From positions 2,886,501 through 2,950,500 of the forward strand of contig NZ_OY781365.1 in assembly GCF_963676815.1 (NCBI RefSeq): a stretch of 64,000 bases of DNA. Direction: 5' to 3'. The stretch's first letter is position 1, and each line of letters opens with the position of its first letter. A model generated the notes under the pieces. That model made no database searches. It saw only the letters and a program-made list of their open reading frames with translations, and was not told the DNA's origin. The DNA comes from an uncultured Draconibacterium sp. (GTDB taxonomy: Bacteria > Bacteroidota > Bacteroidia > Bacteroidales > Prolixibacteraceae). Made by a program: the position numbers and the translations under genes. Shown here in pieces: positions 33,544 to 42,233 of this stretch.

Positions 33544-34173
33544 ATGGCTGAACATCAACACGCACATGTAGAGCACCCCGATATGTACGATCCTGAATCG
33601 TCGAAAATCGGAATGTGGTTGTTTATTTTTACAGAACTACTGTTGTTTGGCGGCCTGTTTATTGTTTATTCGGTTTATCGTTACATGAATCCGGATGCCT
33701 TTCATTTGGCGGCCGAAGAACTAAATACCTTTATTGGAGCGTTTAATACCGTTATTCTGTTGATTAGCAGTATGACGATTGCCATGTCGACAACAGCTTT
33801 GCAAAAAGGGCACAAAAAAGTGGCCATTGCACTGGTTGCGATAACATTCATAATTGGTATTGGCTTTTTGGTAAACAAATACTTCGAGTGGGGTGTAAAA
33901 TTCTCGCACGGAATTTGGCCGGGATCGGAACAGATGCTGAACGAAATGAGCCAGGGAGAAATCCTGTTCTTTGGTTTATACTTTGTAATGACCGGATTAC
34001 ACGCGCTGCATATTATTGTTGGCCTAGTTATTATGGGATTTGCAATCAGAGGTGTTGCCAATGGAAAAGTAAATGCCAAACGCCCGTCGTTACTCGATAA
34101 CTGCGGTTTGTATTGGCACCTTGTCGACCTGATCTGGATTTTCCTGTTTCCACTTTTTTATCTCATCCATTAA
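33544..34173 (+). CDS. ctaE: Cytochrome c oxidase subunit III
   Basis: A 209-residue protein with five or six helices. The MWLFIFTELLLFGGLF, HALHIIVGLV and YWHLVDLIWIFLFPLFY signatures are typical of Cox3 in caa3/aa3 oxidases. The start ATG at 33544, just after the ctaD stop, gives MAEHQHAHVEHPD. Part of a tight operon. Confidence 0.93.
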   Translation: MAEHQHAHVEHPDMYDPESSKIGMWLFIFTELLLFGGLFIVYSVYRYMNPDAFHLAAEELNTFIGAFNTVILLISSMTIAMSTTALQKGHKKVAIALVAITFIIGIGFLVNKYFEWGVKFSHGIWPGSEQMLNEMSQGEILFFGLYFVMTGLHALHIIVGLVIMGFAIRGVANGKVNAKRPSLLDNCGLYWHLVDLIWIFLFPLFYLIH

Positions 34174-34183
34174 AACTAAAACT

Positions 34184-34474
34184 ATGTCTGAAGATAAACA
34201 TCATCATATTGTTCCTTATCGCTCATACGCCATCGTTTTGGTGGCGCTACTGGCATTAACTTTTGCATCAATAGGAATAACATCAATTGAATTAGGCGAA
34301 TATACAGTTGCTGCAGCTTTGCTGTTTGCAGTTGTAAAATCGGTTTTGGTGCTGGTATATTTTATGCACCTTAAATACGATAAACCGTACATTAAACTGA
34401 TGGTGGCCTTTGTGTTTGCCATTTTTGTGGTTGTAATTGTGATAACCTTTTTAGATTACCTCTATAGAGTATAA
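34184..34474 (+). CDS. Cytochrome c oxidase subunit IV (prokaryotic)
   Basis: A 96-residue protein with three transmembrane helices, ending LVYFMHLKYDKPYIKLMVAFVFAIFV, the MHLK pattern found in small prokaryotic subunit IV proteins. It begins with a His-rich SEDKHHHIVPYR. Located between cox3 and cox2; the gap to cox2 is 2 bp. Confidence 0.85.
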   Translation: MSEDKHHHIVPYRSYAIVLVALLALTFASIGITSIELGEYTVAAALLFAVVKSVLVLVYFMHLKYDKPYIKLMVAFVFAIFVVVIVITFLDYLYRV

Positions 34475-34476
34475 CT

Positions 34477-35427
34477 ATGTATAGCTCAGAAATAACCAAA
34501 GCCTCAAATTTTGTTCAGGGTGTAGACACTGCATTTCTTGTCATAATGGGCATATCGTTTTTGTTCCTTATCGGATTAACGGCGGTAATGATTGTGTTCA
34601 TTATTAAATACAACAAGAAAAAGAATCCGAAAGCAACACAGATTGAAGGAAGTACCAAATTGGAAATCATTTGGACCGTTATTCCTTTTCTGATTACCAT
34701 GCTGATGTTTTACTACGGCTGGGCAGGTTGGAAACCCATGCAACGTGCTCCAAAAGACGCGATGGAAATAACAGCCTACGGACGTATGTGGAACTTTAGT
34801 TTTGAGTACGATAACGGACGTCGAACCGATACACTTTTCTTGCCTAAAGATCAGCCTGTAAAATTAAACCTTGTAGCCATGGATGTGTTGCATAGCCTTT
34901 ACATTCCGGCATTTCGTGTAAAGCAAGATATGGTGCCGGGCATGAAAGATAACTTCATGTGGTTTGAACCGCAAAAAGTTGGTACTTACGAACTGTTTTG
35001 TGCCGAATATTGCGGGTTACAGCACTCTTACATGTACACATATGTTGAAGTAATGGAAGATTCGGCTTTTCAGGCATGGAAAAGTGATACAACAAATGTG
35101 GCAGCATCGGCAGCAGAAATAGATTCACCGGCCGCAACGGGTAAACGAATTATGCAGAATATTGGCTGTTTTGCCTGTCATACGCTTGACGGAACAAAAC
35201 TGGTTGGCCCAAGTTTTAAAGGTATTTGGGGCGAAGAACAAACAGTGCAAACCGGACGCGAGACACGTCAGGTTACGGTTGATGAGGAATACATCCGCCG
35301 ATCGATTTACGATCCAAACGCTGATGTAGTTGACGGATTCAATAAAGGCTTAATGGTTTCGTACGAGGGACAACTCTCTGATGAAGATATTGACAATATT
35401 ATTGAATACCTGAAAACGGTAAAGTAG
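34477..35427 (+). CDS. ctaC: Cytochrome c oxidase subunit II with fused cytochrome c domain
   Basis: A 316-residue protein with two N-terminal helices, then a cupredoxin CuA domain with ligands in the CAEYCGLQHSYM block. A C-terminal cytochrome c domain follows, with CFACH in NIGCFACHTLDGTKLVGPSFKGIWG. This is the caa3 arrangement, so the enzyme can take electrons through its own heme c. Last of the core subunit genes. Confidence 0.93.
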   Translation: MYSSEITKASNFVQGVDTAFLVIMGISFLFLIGLTAVMIVFIIKYNKKKNPKATQIEGSTKLEIIWTVIPFLITMLMFYYGWAGWKPMQRAPKDAMEITAYGRMWNFSFEYDNGRRTDTLFLPKDQPVKLNLVAMDVLHSLYIPAFRVKQDMVPGMKDNFMWFEPQKVGTYELFCAEYCGLQHSYMYTYVEVMEDSAFQAWKSDTTNVAASAAEIDSPAATGKRIMQNIGCFACHTLDGTKLVGPSFKGIWGEEQTVQTGRETRQVTVDEEYIRRSIYDPNADVVDGFNKGLMVSYEGQLSDEDIDNIIEYLKTVK

Positions 35428-35544
35428 AAAAGGATTAGTGATTAAGTATTAATCTGTAATGATGAGAATGACTAGGCAGTAGACAAAAAACAATAGGTAA
35501 AATTCTATTGAGTCTAATGTGGTATATGTGGTTCAAACAAAATA

Positions 35545-36405
35545 ATGAAACAGCAGCTAAAAATAATATACGAATTAGGTAAAGTTCGAATTTCTTTGCC
35601 AATCGCATTATCGGCACTAACAGGTTATGTGTTGTATACTCATAGCGTTGATGCACAAGGTTGGTGGCTGTTATTTGGTGTATTTTTTATGGCGTGCAGT
35701 TCAAGTGTTCTAAATCATTGGCAAGAGCGCCATACTGATGCACAAATGCCACGCACAAAAGACCGCCCCTTGCCTTCGGGTAAAATTAGCCCCAAAAATG
35801 CTTTTTTGGTGGCTTTTGTATTTGCATTTGTCGGTTCAATAATTCTTCTGCTTAGTAATCCGCCAATGGCTGCAGTGTTAAGCTGGCTAACGCTTTTCTT
35901 TTATAACGGCGTTTATACACCTTTGAAAAAAGTTTCGGCTTTTGCGGTTATCCCGGGATCGATGGTGGGAGCGATTCCCCCTATGATAGGCTGGGCAGGA
36001 GCAGGTGGAAGTCTTACTTCGGAAGTTATACTAATGGTGGCAGCCTTCTTTTTTATTGGGCAAATTCCACATTTCTGGTTGTTGCTACTTATGTTTGGCG
36101 AGCAATATAAACTGGCAAAAATGCCAAGCCTTAATCAGCTGTTTTCCGATGTGCAGATAAAGCGGGTAACCTATACCTGGATACTAACAACTGTTGCCTC
36201 AGCTTTTCTGGTTATCTTTTTCGTAATCGGCAACAAGCTCATCATGTTTTTGCTGATGTTTTACATTTTTTACCTGCTTTCGTCGCTTACTATGGCCGTT
36301 TTTGTTCAGGACGAATTTAAAGTACGCCCCTCGTTCTACAAGCTCAACTTCCTTTACCTTTTTATGATGATCTTTTTAATTGTTGACAGTTTGGTTCATA
36401 CATAG
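35545..36405 (+). CDS. ctaB: Protoheme IX farnesyltransferase (heme O synthase), diverged
   Basis: A 286-residue UbiA-family protein with about eight helices. The first prenyl-diphosphate motif reads NHWQERHTDAQMPRTKDRPLP: the usual DRDID is ERHTD. The later PHFWLLLLMFGEQYKLAKMPSL is standard. It makes heme O for the aa3/caa3 oxidase and follows ctaC. No heme A synthase (ctaA) was found in this window; it may lie elsewhere. The substituted motif is the reason confidence is not higher. Confidence 0.85.
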   Translation: MKQQLKIIYELGKVRISLPIALSALTGYVLYTHSVDAQGWWLLFGVFFMACSSSVLNHWQERHTDAQMPRTKDRPLPSGKISPKNAFLVAFVFAFVGSIILLLSNPPMAAVLSWLTLFFYNGVYTPLKKVSAFAVIPGSMVGAIPPMIGWAGAGGSLTSEVILMVAAFFFIGQIPHFWLLLLMFGEQYKLAKMPSLNQLFSDVQIKRVTYTWILTTVASAFLVIFFVIGNKLIMFLLMFYIFYLLSSLTMAVFVQDEFKVRPSFYKLNFLYLFMMIFLIVDSLVHT

Positions 36406-36439
36406 ATTTGTGTAATAAAACTGTGCCGTTTATTTTAAC

Positions 36440-36447
36440 TACATTTG
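36440..36447 (+). promoter_or_regulatory. Candidate -7 box for the helicase gene
   Basis: TACATTTG matches TAnnTTTG, 22 bp before the ATG. No -33 TTTG at 19-21 bp spacing. Confidence 0.4.
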
Positions 36448-36469
36448 TAGCACACATTAAAAGAATTGA

Positions 36470-37720
36470 ATGACGTTTGAAGAACTTGGCATTAACTACG
36501 ATTTGTTAGATGCCATAGAATACATGGGATTTAAAAACGCTACTCCTATTCAGGAACAAGCTATTCCCACCATCCTTGAAGGTAACGACCTGATTGCCTG
36601 TGCACAAACAGGAACAGGAAAAACCGCAGCTTTTTTGCTCCCGATTCTCGATTTAATTGCCGATTTACCCGGAGGTGAAACTTCAACATTGATTATTGTG
36701 CCAACGCGAGAGCTGGCCATGCAAATCGATCAGCAGGTGCAGGGAATCGGTTATACCATGGGAATTCATTCCATTGCTTTGTACGGAGGTGGAGACGGCG
36801 ACGAATGGGGACAGCAAAAACGAGCACTTACAAAAGGTGCTGACATTATAATTGCCACTCCCGGGAAATTGATCTCACACCTGAATTTGGGTTATGTGAA
36901 ATTTGATAAGATCGAGTTTCTGATTCTTGATGAGGCCGACCGGATGTTGGATATTGGTTTTTACGAAGATATTACGAAAATTATATCGTACCTGCCAAAA
37001 GAGCGACAAACGCTGATGTTTAGCGCAACAATGGCACCCAAAATACGGAAACTGGCATCGGAGATACTGAACAACCCGAAAGAGATTAACATTGCCATGT
37101 CGAAACCGGCAGAAGGTGTTTTGCAAGCTGCCTACCTTACTTACGACAAACAAAAAAACGACCTGGTTGCACACCTCATTTCGGAAAACCCGGATTACAG
37201 CAGTGTTATCATTTTTTGTTCTACCAAACGGGTAACCAACGAACTGGCCCGGAAATTAAAAAAGCTTGGTTTTGACGCCGAAGCAATTTCATCGGACCTG
37301 GAACAGCGCGAGCGCGAAAATGTGTTGAATGGATTTCGCTCAAGGCGGATTCGTATTTTGGTGGCTACAGATGTAATGAGCCGCGGTATCGATATTAAAG
37401 ACATTAACCTGGTAATTAACTACGATGTGCCGGGTGATGCCGAAGATTATGTGCACCGCGTAGGACGTACAGCCCGTGCCGATTCAACAGGTGTAGCATT
37501 GACGCTGGTGAACGAAGACGATATGTACAAGTTTCACCGGATTGAGGAGTTGATTGAGCGCGAAGTGTTTAAAATTCCTCTACCCGAGCAGTTTGGAGAA
37601 GGACCGGAATGGAGAACGCCATCGAAAAAGAGAAGGAACAAACACGGAAAATTTCATAAATACAAAAAAGGAAATAGCCAACACAAACACCGCAAATCGT
37701 ATCAGCAAAAAAAGAAATAA
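36470..37720 (+). CDS. DEAD-box RNA helicase
   Basis: A 416-residue protein with the usual motifs: Q motif (PIQEQAIP), motif I AQTGTGKT, Ia PTRELA, II DEAD, III SAT, IV to VI including DVMSRGIDI and HRVGRTAR. The C-terminal tail is short and very basic (KKRRNKHGKFHKYKKG...), typical of RNA-chaperone helicases. Probably involved in ribosome assembly or RNA turnover. The next gene starts on its stop codon (TAATG overlap at 37718-37722). Confidence 0.92.
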   Translation: MTFEELGINYDLLDAIEYMGFKNATPIQEQAIPTILEGNDLIACAQTGTGKTAAFLLPILDLIADLPGGETSTLIIVPTRELAMQIDQQVQGIGYTMGIHSIALYGGGDGDEWGQQKRALTKGADIIIATPGKLISHLNLGYVKFDKIEFLILDEADRMLDIGFYEDITKIISYLPKERQTLMFSATMAPKIRKLASEILNNPKEINIAMSKPAEGVLQAAYLTYDKQKNDLVAHLISENPDYSSVIIFCSTKRVTNELARKLKKLGFDAEAISSDLEQRERENVLNGFRSRRIRILVATDVMSRGIDIKDINLVINYDVPGDAEDYVHRVGRTARADSTGVALTLVNEDDMYKFHRIEELIEREVFKIPLPEQFGEGPEWRTPSKKRRNKHGKFHKYKKGNSQHKHRKSYQQKKK

Positions 37721-38247
37721 TGAAGTTAAAAGGTTTAATCACCCTCATTCTGGTAATTGCATCGTTTGGTCTGTTTGCACAGGAAAATCCCTTAAGTCGT
37801 TTTGAAAATATAATTGGTCACTGGGAAGGAACCGGCGAAGGATTTGGAAATGCAAAATCGAAAATTACGGCCGATTATTCGTGGCTGATGAACAAGCAAT
37901 ATATTGAGGTAAAACATCATTCGGAGTTTGAGCCAACTGAACAAAATACTAAAGGTGAAGTGCACGATGACAAAGGAATAATAAGTTTCGATAGTGCGCG
38001 AAAAGTGGTGCTATTTCGTCAGTACCACAACGAAGGTTATTTTACCGAGTACGCTTTGAATGATTCTATTTCAACACCAAAACAGCTAATATTTGAAACC
38101 GAACGGATTGAAAACTTTGTTCAGGGAGGACGGGCACGCTTTACAATAAAAATACTGGGTGATAACGAAATAGAAACCGTTTTTGATGTTGGTTTCCCCG
38201 AACGCGAAATGGCTTGCTTCGGCACGAATCGCCTAAAAAAACAATAA
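37720..38247 (+). CDS. Exported beta-barrel-like protein, unknown function
   Basis: A 175-residue protein with a signal peptide (cut near LFAQ-EN). The mature part, with NIIGHWEGTGEGFGNAKSKITADYSWLMNKQ and DDKGIISFDS, resembles the strand-rich lipocalin-like or THAP4/nitrobindin-type barrels, and the WEGTGEG start is a common feature there. It overlaps the helicase stop codon by one base, so it is probably translated after it. Not assigned to a family with certainty. Confidence 0.6.
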   Translation: MKLKGLITLILVIASFGLFAQENPLSRFENIIGHWEGTGEGFGNAKSKITADYSWLMNKQYIEVKHHSEFEPTEQNTKGEVHDDKGIISFDSARKVVLFRQYHNEGYFTEYALNDSISTPKQLIFETERIENFVQGGRARFTIKILGDNEIETVFDVGFPEREMACFGTNRLKKQ

Positions 38248-38249
38248 AA

Positions 38250-38275
38250 AATCCACCGGCTTTCACCGGCGGATT
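38250..38275. terminator. Bidirectional terminator between convergent genes
   Basis: AATCCACCGG ctttca CCGGCGGATT: 10-bp arms with one mismatch and a short loop, in the 50-bp gap between two convergent stop codons. An A-rich run precedes it on the plus strand, giving T-rich termination on the minus strand. Confidence 0.65.
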
Positions 38276-38297
38276 CTCGACTTACACTTCCCCTCGA

Positions 38298-39533
38298 TTA
38301 TTTACTTTTTCGGATTGTTACTTTAATAATTTCATCCACGTCAGGATAAGTAAAACCGTCGTTGAGCAAACGAACAACACCACCTTCATCTTCATCCATC
38401 GATTTTGTTCCCGGGTACTCATTCACTTCTGTTCCGGCATCCCACAACATTACTTCGTCAGTAATGTCTTGCTCGACGTTTCCAAAGTTCAGTTTAATAC
38501 CGGTGTCGCCAAATGCAAAGAAAATATCGTTTGAATTTCCCAACATACTGGCAATGCTTAAGTACTGGTTGGGTTGGGCGTCAATAGTAAACGTGTATTT
38601 GTCGCCGGGGAAAAGCGGGCCTGCACTACCTTGCCCGTCAGGAACGGCGAATGCTCCGGCCTGATAACCCATGTCAAGCAGACTGGCTGCCAAATCGCCC
38701 GGATTTCCTGTCTCTGCCAACAGCTCCAACCCTTCGCCACGGTCAGATGTGTTGTTGGTGAAGATGGGCATTTCGTCTTTTTGGTGAATGGCCCAAAGTA
38801 CCGGAGCTACAGGCGATACATAACCACTGTGCATTTCAAGGTATTCACCCAGCGGAGCGGCATTTCCGGTTTCAGCCAAAGTTTCCAGTCCCATTCCATA
38901 ATCCAATTCGCCTTCCATAAAAATGGGGTGCTGATCCATAGAATGAACAACCCAGGCAGTTGGTGAAAGAGGTGTTGCTGATCCGGGAAGAACATTGATC
39001 GTTAGTGTGAACATGCTTTCTCCTTCATAATCAAGAAGTACCTGAATGTTTTCTTCAGTTGTAGAAACCATGCCAATCGGATTGCTTTCCTCTTCGTCAG
39101 TTGCGGATCCGTCTACTTCTGTTCCCGCATCCCACAAATAAACCATGCCGGTAATGTCTCCTTCCAAAGGAGAGCCTCCGGGGAAGAGTTCAATTCCGTC
39201 ATCGCCGGGCGCATAGAACCAGTCGTTTGATGCGCCGTACATCGAGGCAAAAGATAATTTGTGATTTGGTCCGGCATGAAAGTGAACAGTAATAGTTTCA
39301 CCAGGATGAGCAGGTGGAGTTTCATCGCCACCGCTTACGCCAAATTCTGCTCCTGCCTCAAAATAATCGTAAGGTACAGAAACGTTTTCAACCGTTATCG
39401 TGTACATTTTTGCCGGAACAGCATCGGGCAACATCGCGCCTTTGTCGTCCATTTCCATCATCTCTTCTTTTTCACAACTTGTAAAAAATAATACAGCCAA
39501 TGCTGCTACCATTGTTAATCGTAATGCTTTCAT
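38298..39533 (-). CDS. Lipoprotein with two spondin-N-like domains
   Basis: A 411-residue protein with a lipobox FTSC (Cys about 20). Two similar domains can be seen. The first contains YTITVENVSVPYDYF, HKLSFASMYGASNDWFYAPGDDGIEL and MVYLWDAGTEVD; the second has YTFTIDAQPNQYLSIASMLGNSNDIFFAFGDTGIKL and VMLWDAGTEVNEYPG. Both share the spondin_N pattern of metal-binding acidic residues. Between them two shorter repeats occur (PLSPTAWVVHSMDQHPIF... and PVAPVLWAIHQKDEMPIF...). An acidic, secreted, probably adhesive or surface protein (inference). Confidence 0.75.
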   Translation of the reverse strand: MKALRLTMVAALAVLFFTSCEKEEMMEMDDKGAMLPDAVPAKMYTITVENVSVPYDYFEAGAEFGVSGGDETPPAHPGETITVHFHAGPNHKLSFASMYGASNDWFYAPGDDGIELFPGGSPLEGDITGMVYLWDAGTEVDGSATDEEESNPIGMVSTTEENIQVLLDYEGESMFTLTINVLPGSATPLSPTAWVVHSMDQHPIFMEGELDYGMGLETLAETGNAAPLGEYLEMHSGYVSPVAPVLWAIHQKDEMPIFTNNTSDRGEGLELLAETGNPGDLAASLLDMGYQAGAFAVPDGQGSAGPLFPGDKYTFTIDAQPNQYLSIASMLGNSNDIFFAFGDTGIKLNFGNVEQDITDEVMLWDAGTEVNEYPGTKSMDEDEGGVVRLLNDGFTYPDVDEIIKVTIRKSK

Positions 39534-39647
39534 TTTTTTTAGATTTTTAAATGTTAACTCACGTCAAAATTCCGAAGAAAGTATCACGACAATGTCACAA
39601 GGATTTCAAGCTTTTATAAACTTTTATATTGGTGTAGTAAAACTTAA

Positions 39648-39768
39648 AGATTGCTCGTAAAATACCGGCAGCGGACATCAACGAAAGTGGTTCCGGCAGG
39701 ATTTTCTCCTGTTCGCTGCCCAACACTCTCCCAATCAGTTTGTCATTGCGAACGAAGTGAAGCAATCT
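39648..39768. repeat. MITE/REP-like element with 8-bp terminal inverted repeats
   Basis: The element begins AGATTGCT (39648-39655) and ends AGCAATCT (39761-39768), perfect inverted repeats, in a 121-bp non-coding stretch. The right end reads GTCATTGCGAACGAAGTGA then AGCAATCT (39742-39768), a sequence type known as a dispersed repeat in many bacterial genomes. It lies between the spondin gene and the histidine kinase. Nothing coding is visible in 39534-39836. Confidence 0.6.
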
Positions 39769-39836
39769 AATTGTATGTATTTGTTGTACCAAACAGCCGT
39801 GAAAAGGTTTATTTCTTATCTCAATTAATCTGTATT

Positions 39837-41309
39837 TTAAGCTGAAAATGCTTTTGGCAGATCGAAGATGAATTTGGCACCTTTTCCGTATTGACTTTGC
39901 ACACGGATTTGTGAGTGGTGCAGATCGATGATCTTTTTAACAATGGCCAGTCCAAGACCCGTTCCGTGCTCATCGTTTCGGCCTTTAAAGTAGCGCTGGA
40001 ATACATTGGGTAGGTCTTCCTGTTTTATGCCCGGGCCTGAATCAACAACACGAACTTCCACTTTTTCAGGCTCTTTGGTATCAATCTCAATCTTAATGCT
40101 GTCACCTTCGCGGCAAAATTTCATCGCATTGTCAATCAGGTTTTGCAATACCCGGTTAATCAGCGAAATATCAGCCTCCACCACCGGAACATTTTTCGCA
40201 ATAACTGTATCGATATTTATTCCCTTTTTTTGCGATAGGATACGGTATTTATTTACAATGTCGTACACCAGCTCTGAAATGGAGAAGGGTTCCGTGTGCA
40301 GCTCGATCTGGTTGGTTTCCAGTTTCGATAATTCGAACAATTCCTCCACCAATCGCTGCAAACGGCCACAACTTTTGAATATAATCTGGTGATATTTTTT
40401 CCGCTCTTCATCCGAAATGTTATCCTCCTTCAGGATCAGCGTTTCGGCATAGCCTTGAATTGAAGCGACCGGCGTACGCAAATCGTGCGAAACATTACTA
40501 ATCAACTCGCGGCGAAGATTATCCACACCCTCCAATTCGCGAATGTTTTGCTCAATGGTGTCGGCCATCTGGTTAAAAACCAAAGCAATCCGATCCAATT
40601 CGCCTTCACTCTCAACTTCAATTCTTGAGGCCAGATTTCCCGTTTTAAACTCCTGAATTCCATCGATGATGGGGTTTAATTTTTTGGTGATAACCCAAAT
40701 GGCGAGTAAGCCCACCAATGCTGAAATAATGAGGATAATAATAACCGAACGGATGGACAAACCCAAAATATAACTGCCGATTACGGTTTGCGCCGCCGAA
40801 ACATATTCCTGGCTGGCCAAAACAATGTAAATGTATCCTTTTAATTCACCGTCTTCGGTAATGGTGGCGGCCGAGAATGTTTTAAACTCTCCCGGATTTC
40901 GAGGGTCGTCGCCATAAATAATACTGTGATCCGGATCGGCAATAAATTCTTTGATTGGTTCCAGATTTACACTTTCGAGTTTTACAACTTTTTCAGGTGC
41001 TACGTAGTTCAGTATTTTCCCGTCAGGATCGAGCAAATAAACTTCAACAATTGGATTAATTACCATCATCGAGTGCATAATGTCGGCAATAGCTTCGTCG
41101 CTGGCAATTTCGTCTTTCATCAGCGGTTGAATAACTTCCACAGTGCTGGTGGCCAGGTTGCGGTTTAATCGCTGGTTAACCTCCACCGAATATTTGGCCG
41201 ACGATTGCACCGAAATATAAAGTGCAATAGCCGTGAACATAAAAAGCACCAGCAAAAATATGGCTGACACTTGCAAGTATAAGCGGTTAAATATTTTTGT
41301 TTTCATCAT
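39837..41309 (-). CDS. Two-component sensor histidine kinase
   Basis: A 490-residue protein: one N-terminal helix, a sensing region of about 150 residues (residues 37-180, PAS/Cache-like), a second helix (about 185-207), a HAMP domain, the HisKA domain with ELISNVSHDLRTP (His275 from this start), and an HATPase domain with NLIDNAMKFC, DSGPGIKQEDL and GTGLGLAIVKK. The ATG at 41309 (second Met at 41306) was chosen over a longer frame overlapping the regulator. It is eight bases after the regulator gene and co-transcribed with it. Confidence 0.9.
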   Translation of the reverse strand: MMKTKIFNRLYLQVSAIFLLVLFMFTAIALYISVQSSAKYSVEVNQRLNRNLATSTVEVIQPLMKDEIASDEAIADIMHSMMVINPIVEVYLLDPDGKILNYVAPEKVVKLESVNLEPIKEFIADPDHSIIYGDDPRNPGEFKTFSAATITEDGELKGYIYIVLASQEYVSAAQTVIGSYILGLSIRSVIIILIISALVGLLAIWVITKKLNPIIDGIQEFKTGNLASRIEVESEGELDRIALVFNQMADTIEQNIRELEGVDNLRRELISNVSHDLRTPVASIQGYAETLILKEDNISDEERKKYHQIIFKSCGRLQRLVEELFELSKLETNQIELHTEPFSISELVYDIVNKYRILSQKKGINIDTVIAKNVPVVEADISLINRVLQNLIDNAMKFCREGDSIKIEIDTKEPEKVEVRVVDSGPGIKQEDLPNVFQRYFKGRNDEHGTGLGLAIVKKIIDLHHSQIRVQSQYGKGAKFIFDLPKAFSA

Positions 41310-41317
41310 TCTCGTTT

Positions 41318-42013
41318 TTAATTTTCTCTGAATTTGTATCCAACACCCCACGTGGTAAGAATGTATTGCGGCTCGTTCATATTCGTCTCTATTTTCGAGC
41401 GCAGACGGTTAATGTGCGAGTTTACGGTGTGCTCAAATCCTTCAAACTCATAGCCCCAAATCTGGTTGAGCAATTGCATGCGGGAGTAGGTCCTTCCGGG
41501 GTGAGATGCCAGGTGTATCAACAGGTCGAATTCTTTTGGAGAAAGCTCAATCCTGTTTCCGTTTAATTCTACAATTCGCATTCCTACATTGATATAAAGA
41601 TCCTCGAAACGTAGTTCTTTTTCCTCTGCTTCACTGCTGATCTGAGCCGAATCGTAACGTCGGAGAACGGCTTTTATACGGGCCAGCAATTCGCGAATTC
41701 CAAAGGGTTTCGAAATGTAATCGTCGGCACCCATTTCAAGACCGAGTACTTTATCGATCTCTTCCGATTTGGAAGTCAGCATTAATATTGGCGTATTCAC
41801 TTTTTCCATTCGTAGCCGTTTACAAATCTCAAAACCATCGAGCAGAGGAAGCCGCAGATCAAGCAAAATAAAGCGGTACTGGTTGTTCAGCGCTTTCATT
41901 AATCCGTCTTTGCCGTCGAAAGCTTTATCAACTTCCAGATCCATATCGCTCAAATGAATGGCTACCAATTCGGAAATATCCTTGTCGTCTTCAATGATCA
42001 ATGCTTTTTCCAT
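41318..42013 (-). CDS. OmpR/PhoB-family response regulator
   Basis: A 231-residue protein: receiver domain with acidic pocket D9/D10, phospho-acceptor D52 (LLDLRLPLLDG), T80 and K102 (YISKPFG), and a C-terminal winged-helix DNA-binding domain (NSHINRLRSKIE). It precedes the histidine kinase, forming a classic two-component operon. Target genes unknown. Confidence 0.93.
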   Translation of the reverse strand: MEKALIIEDDKDISELVAIHLSDMDLEVDKAFDGKDGLMKALNNQYRFILLDLRLPLLDGFEICKRLRMEKVNTPILMLTSKSEEIDKVLGLEMGADDYISKPFGIRELLARIKAVLRRYDSAQISSEAEEKELRFEDLYINVGMRIVELNGNRIELSPKEFDLLIHLASHPGRTYSRMQLLNQIWGYEFEGFEHTVNSHINRLRSKIETNMNEPQYILTTWGVGYKFREN

Positions 42014-42183
42014 GCTATTGTTTTCTTTGTTGAACAGCCGAAAGATAGTTTGGGTTTATCACAGAAGTTTCACAAAAGAGTAATTGTTGTGTTTCATGGT
42101 ATTGTTTTTCAGGGAAATATGGGTGAACGGGGCAAGAGGTTAGAGAAAAAAATATGTTCTAAAAAGTGCTTTTTATTGAACAC

Positions 42184-42214
42184 TTTGCCCTTTCGTCTTT
42201 TCATTGTATTTTTG
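42184..42214 (+). promoter_or_regulatory. Bacteroidota-type promoter for mnmA
   Basis: TTTG (42184-42187), 19 bases, then TATTTTTG (42207-42214). This fits the -33/-7 consensus with correct spacing, giving a leader of about 13 nt to the ATG. The best promoter seen in the window. Confidence 0.6.
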
Positions 42215-42233
42215 CCGCCCTAAAAATGTATAA

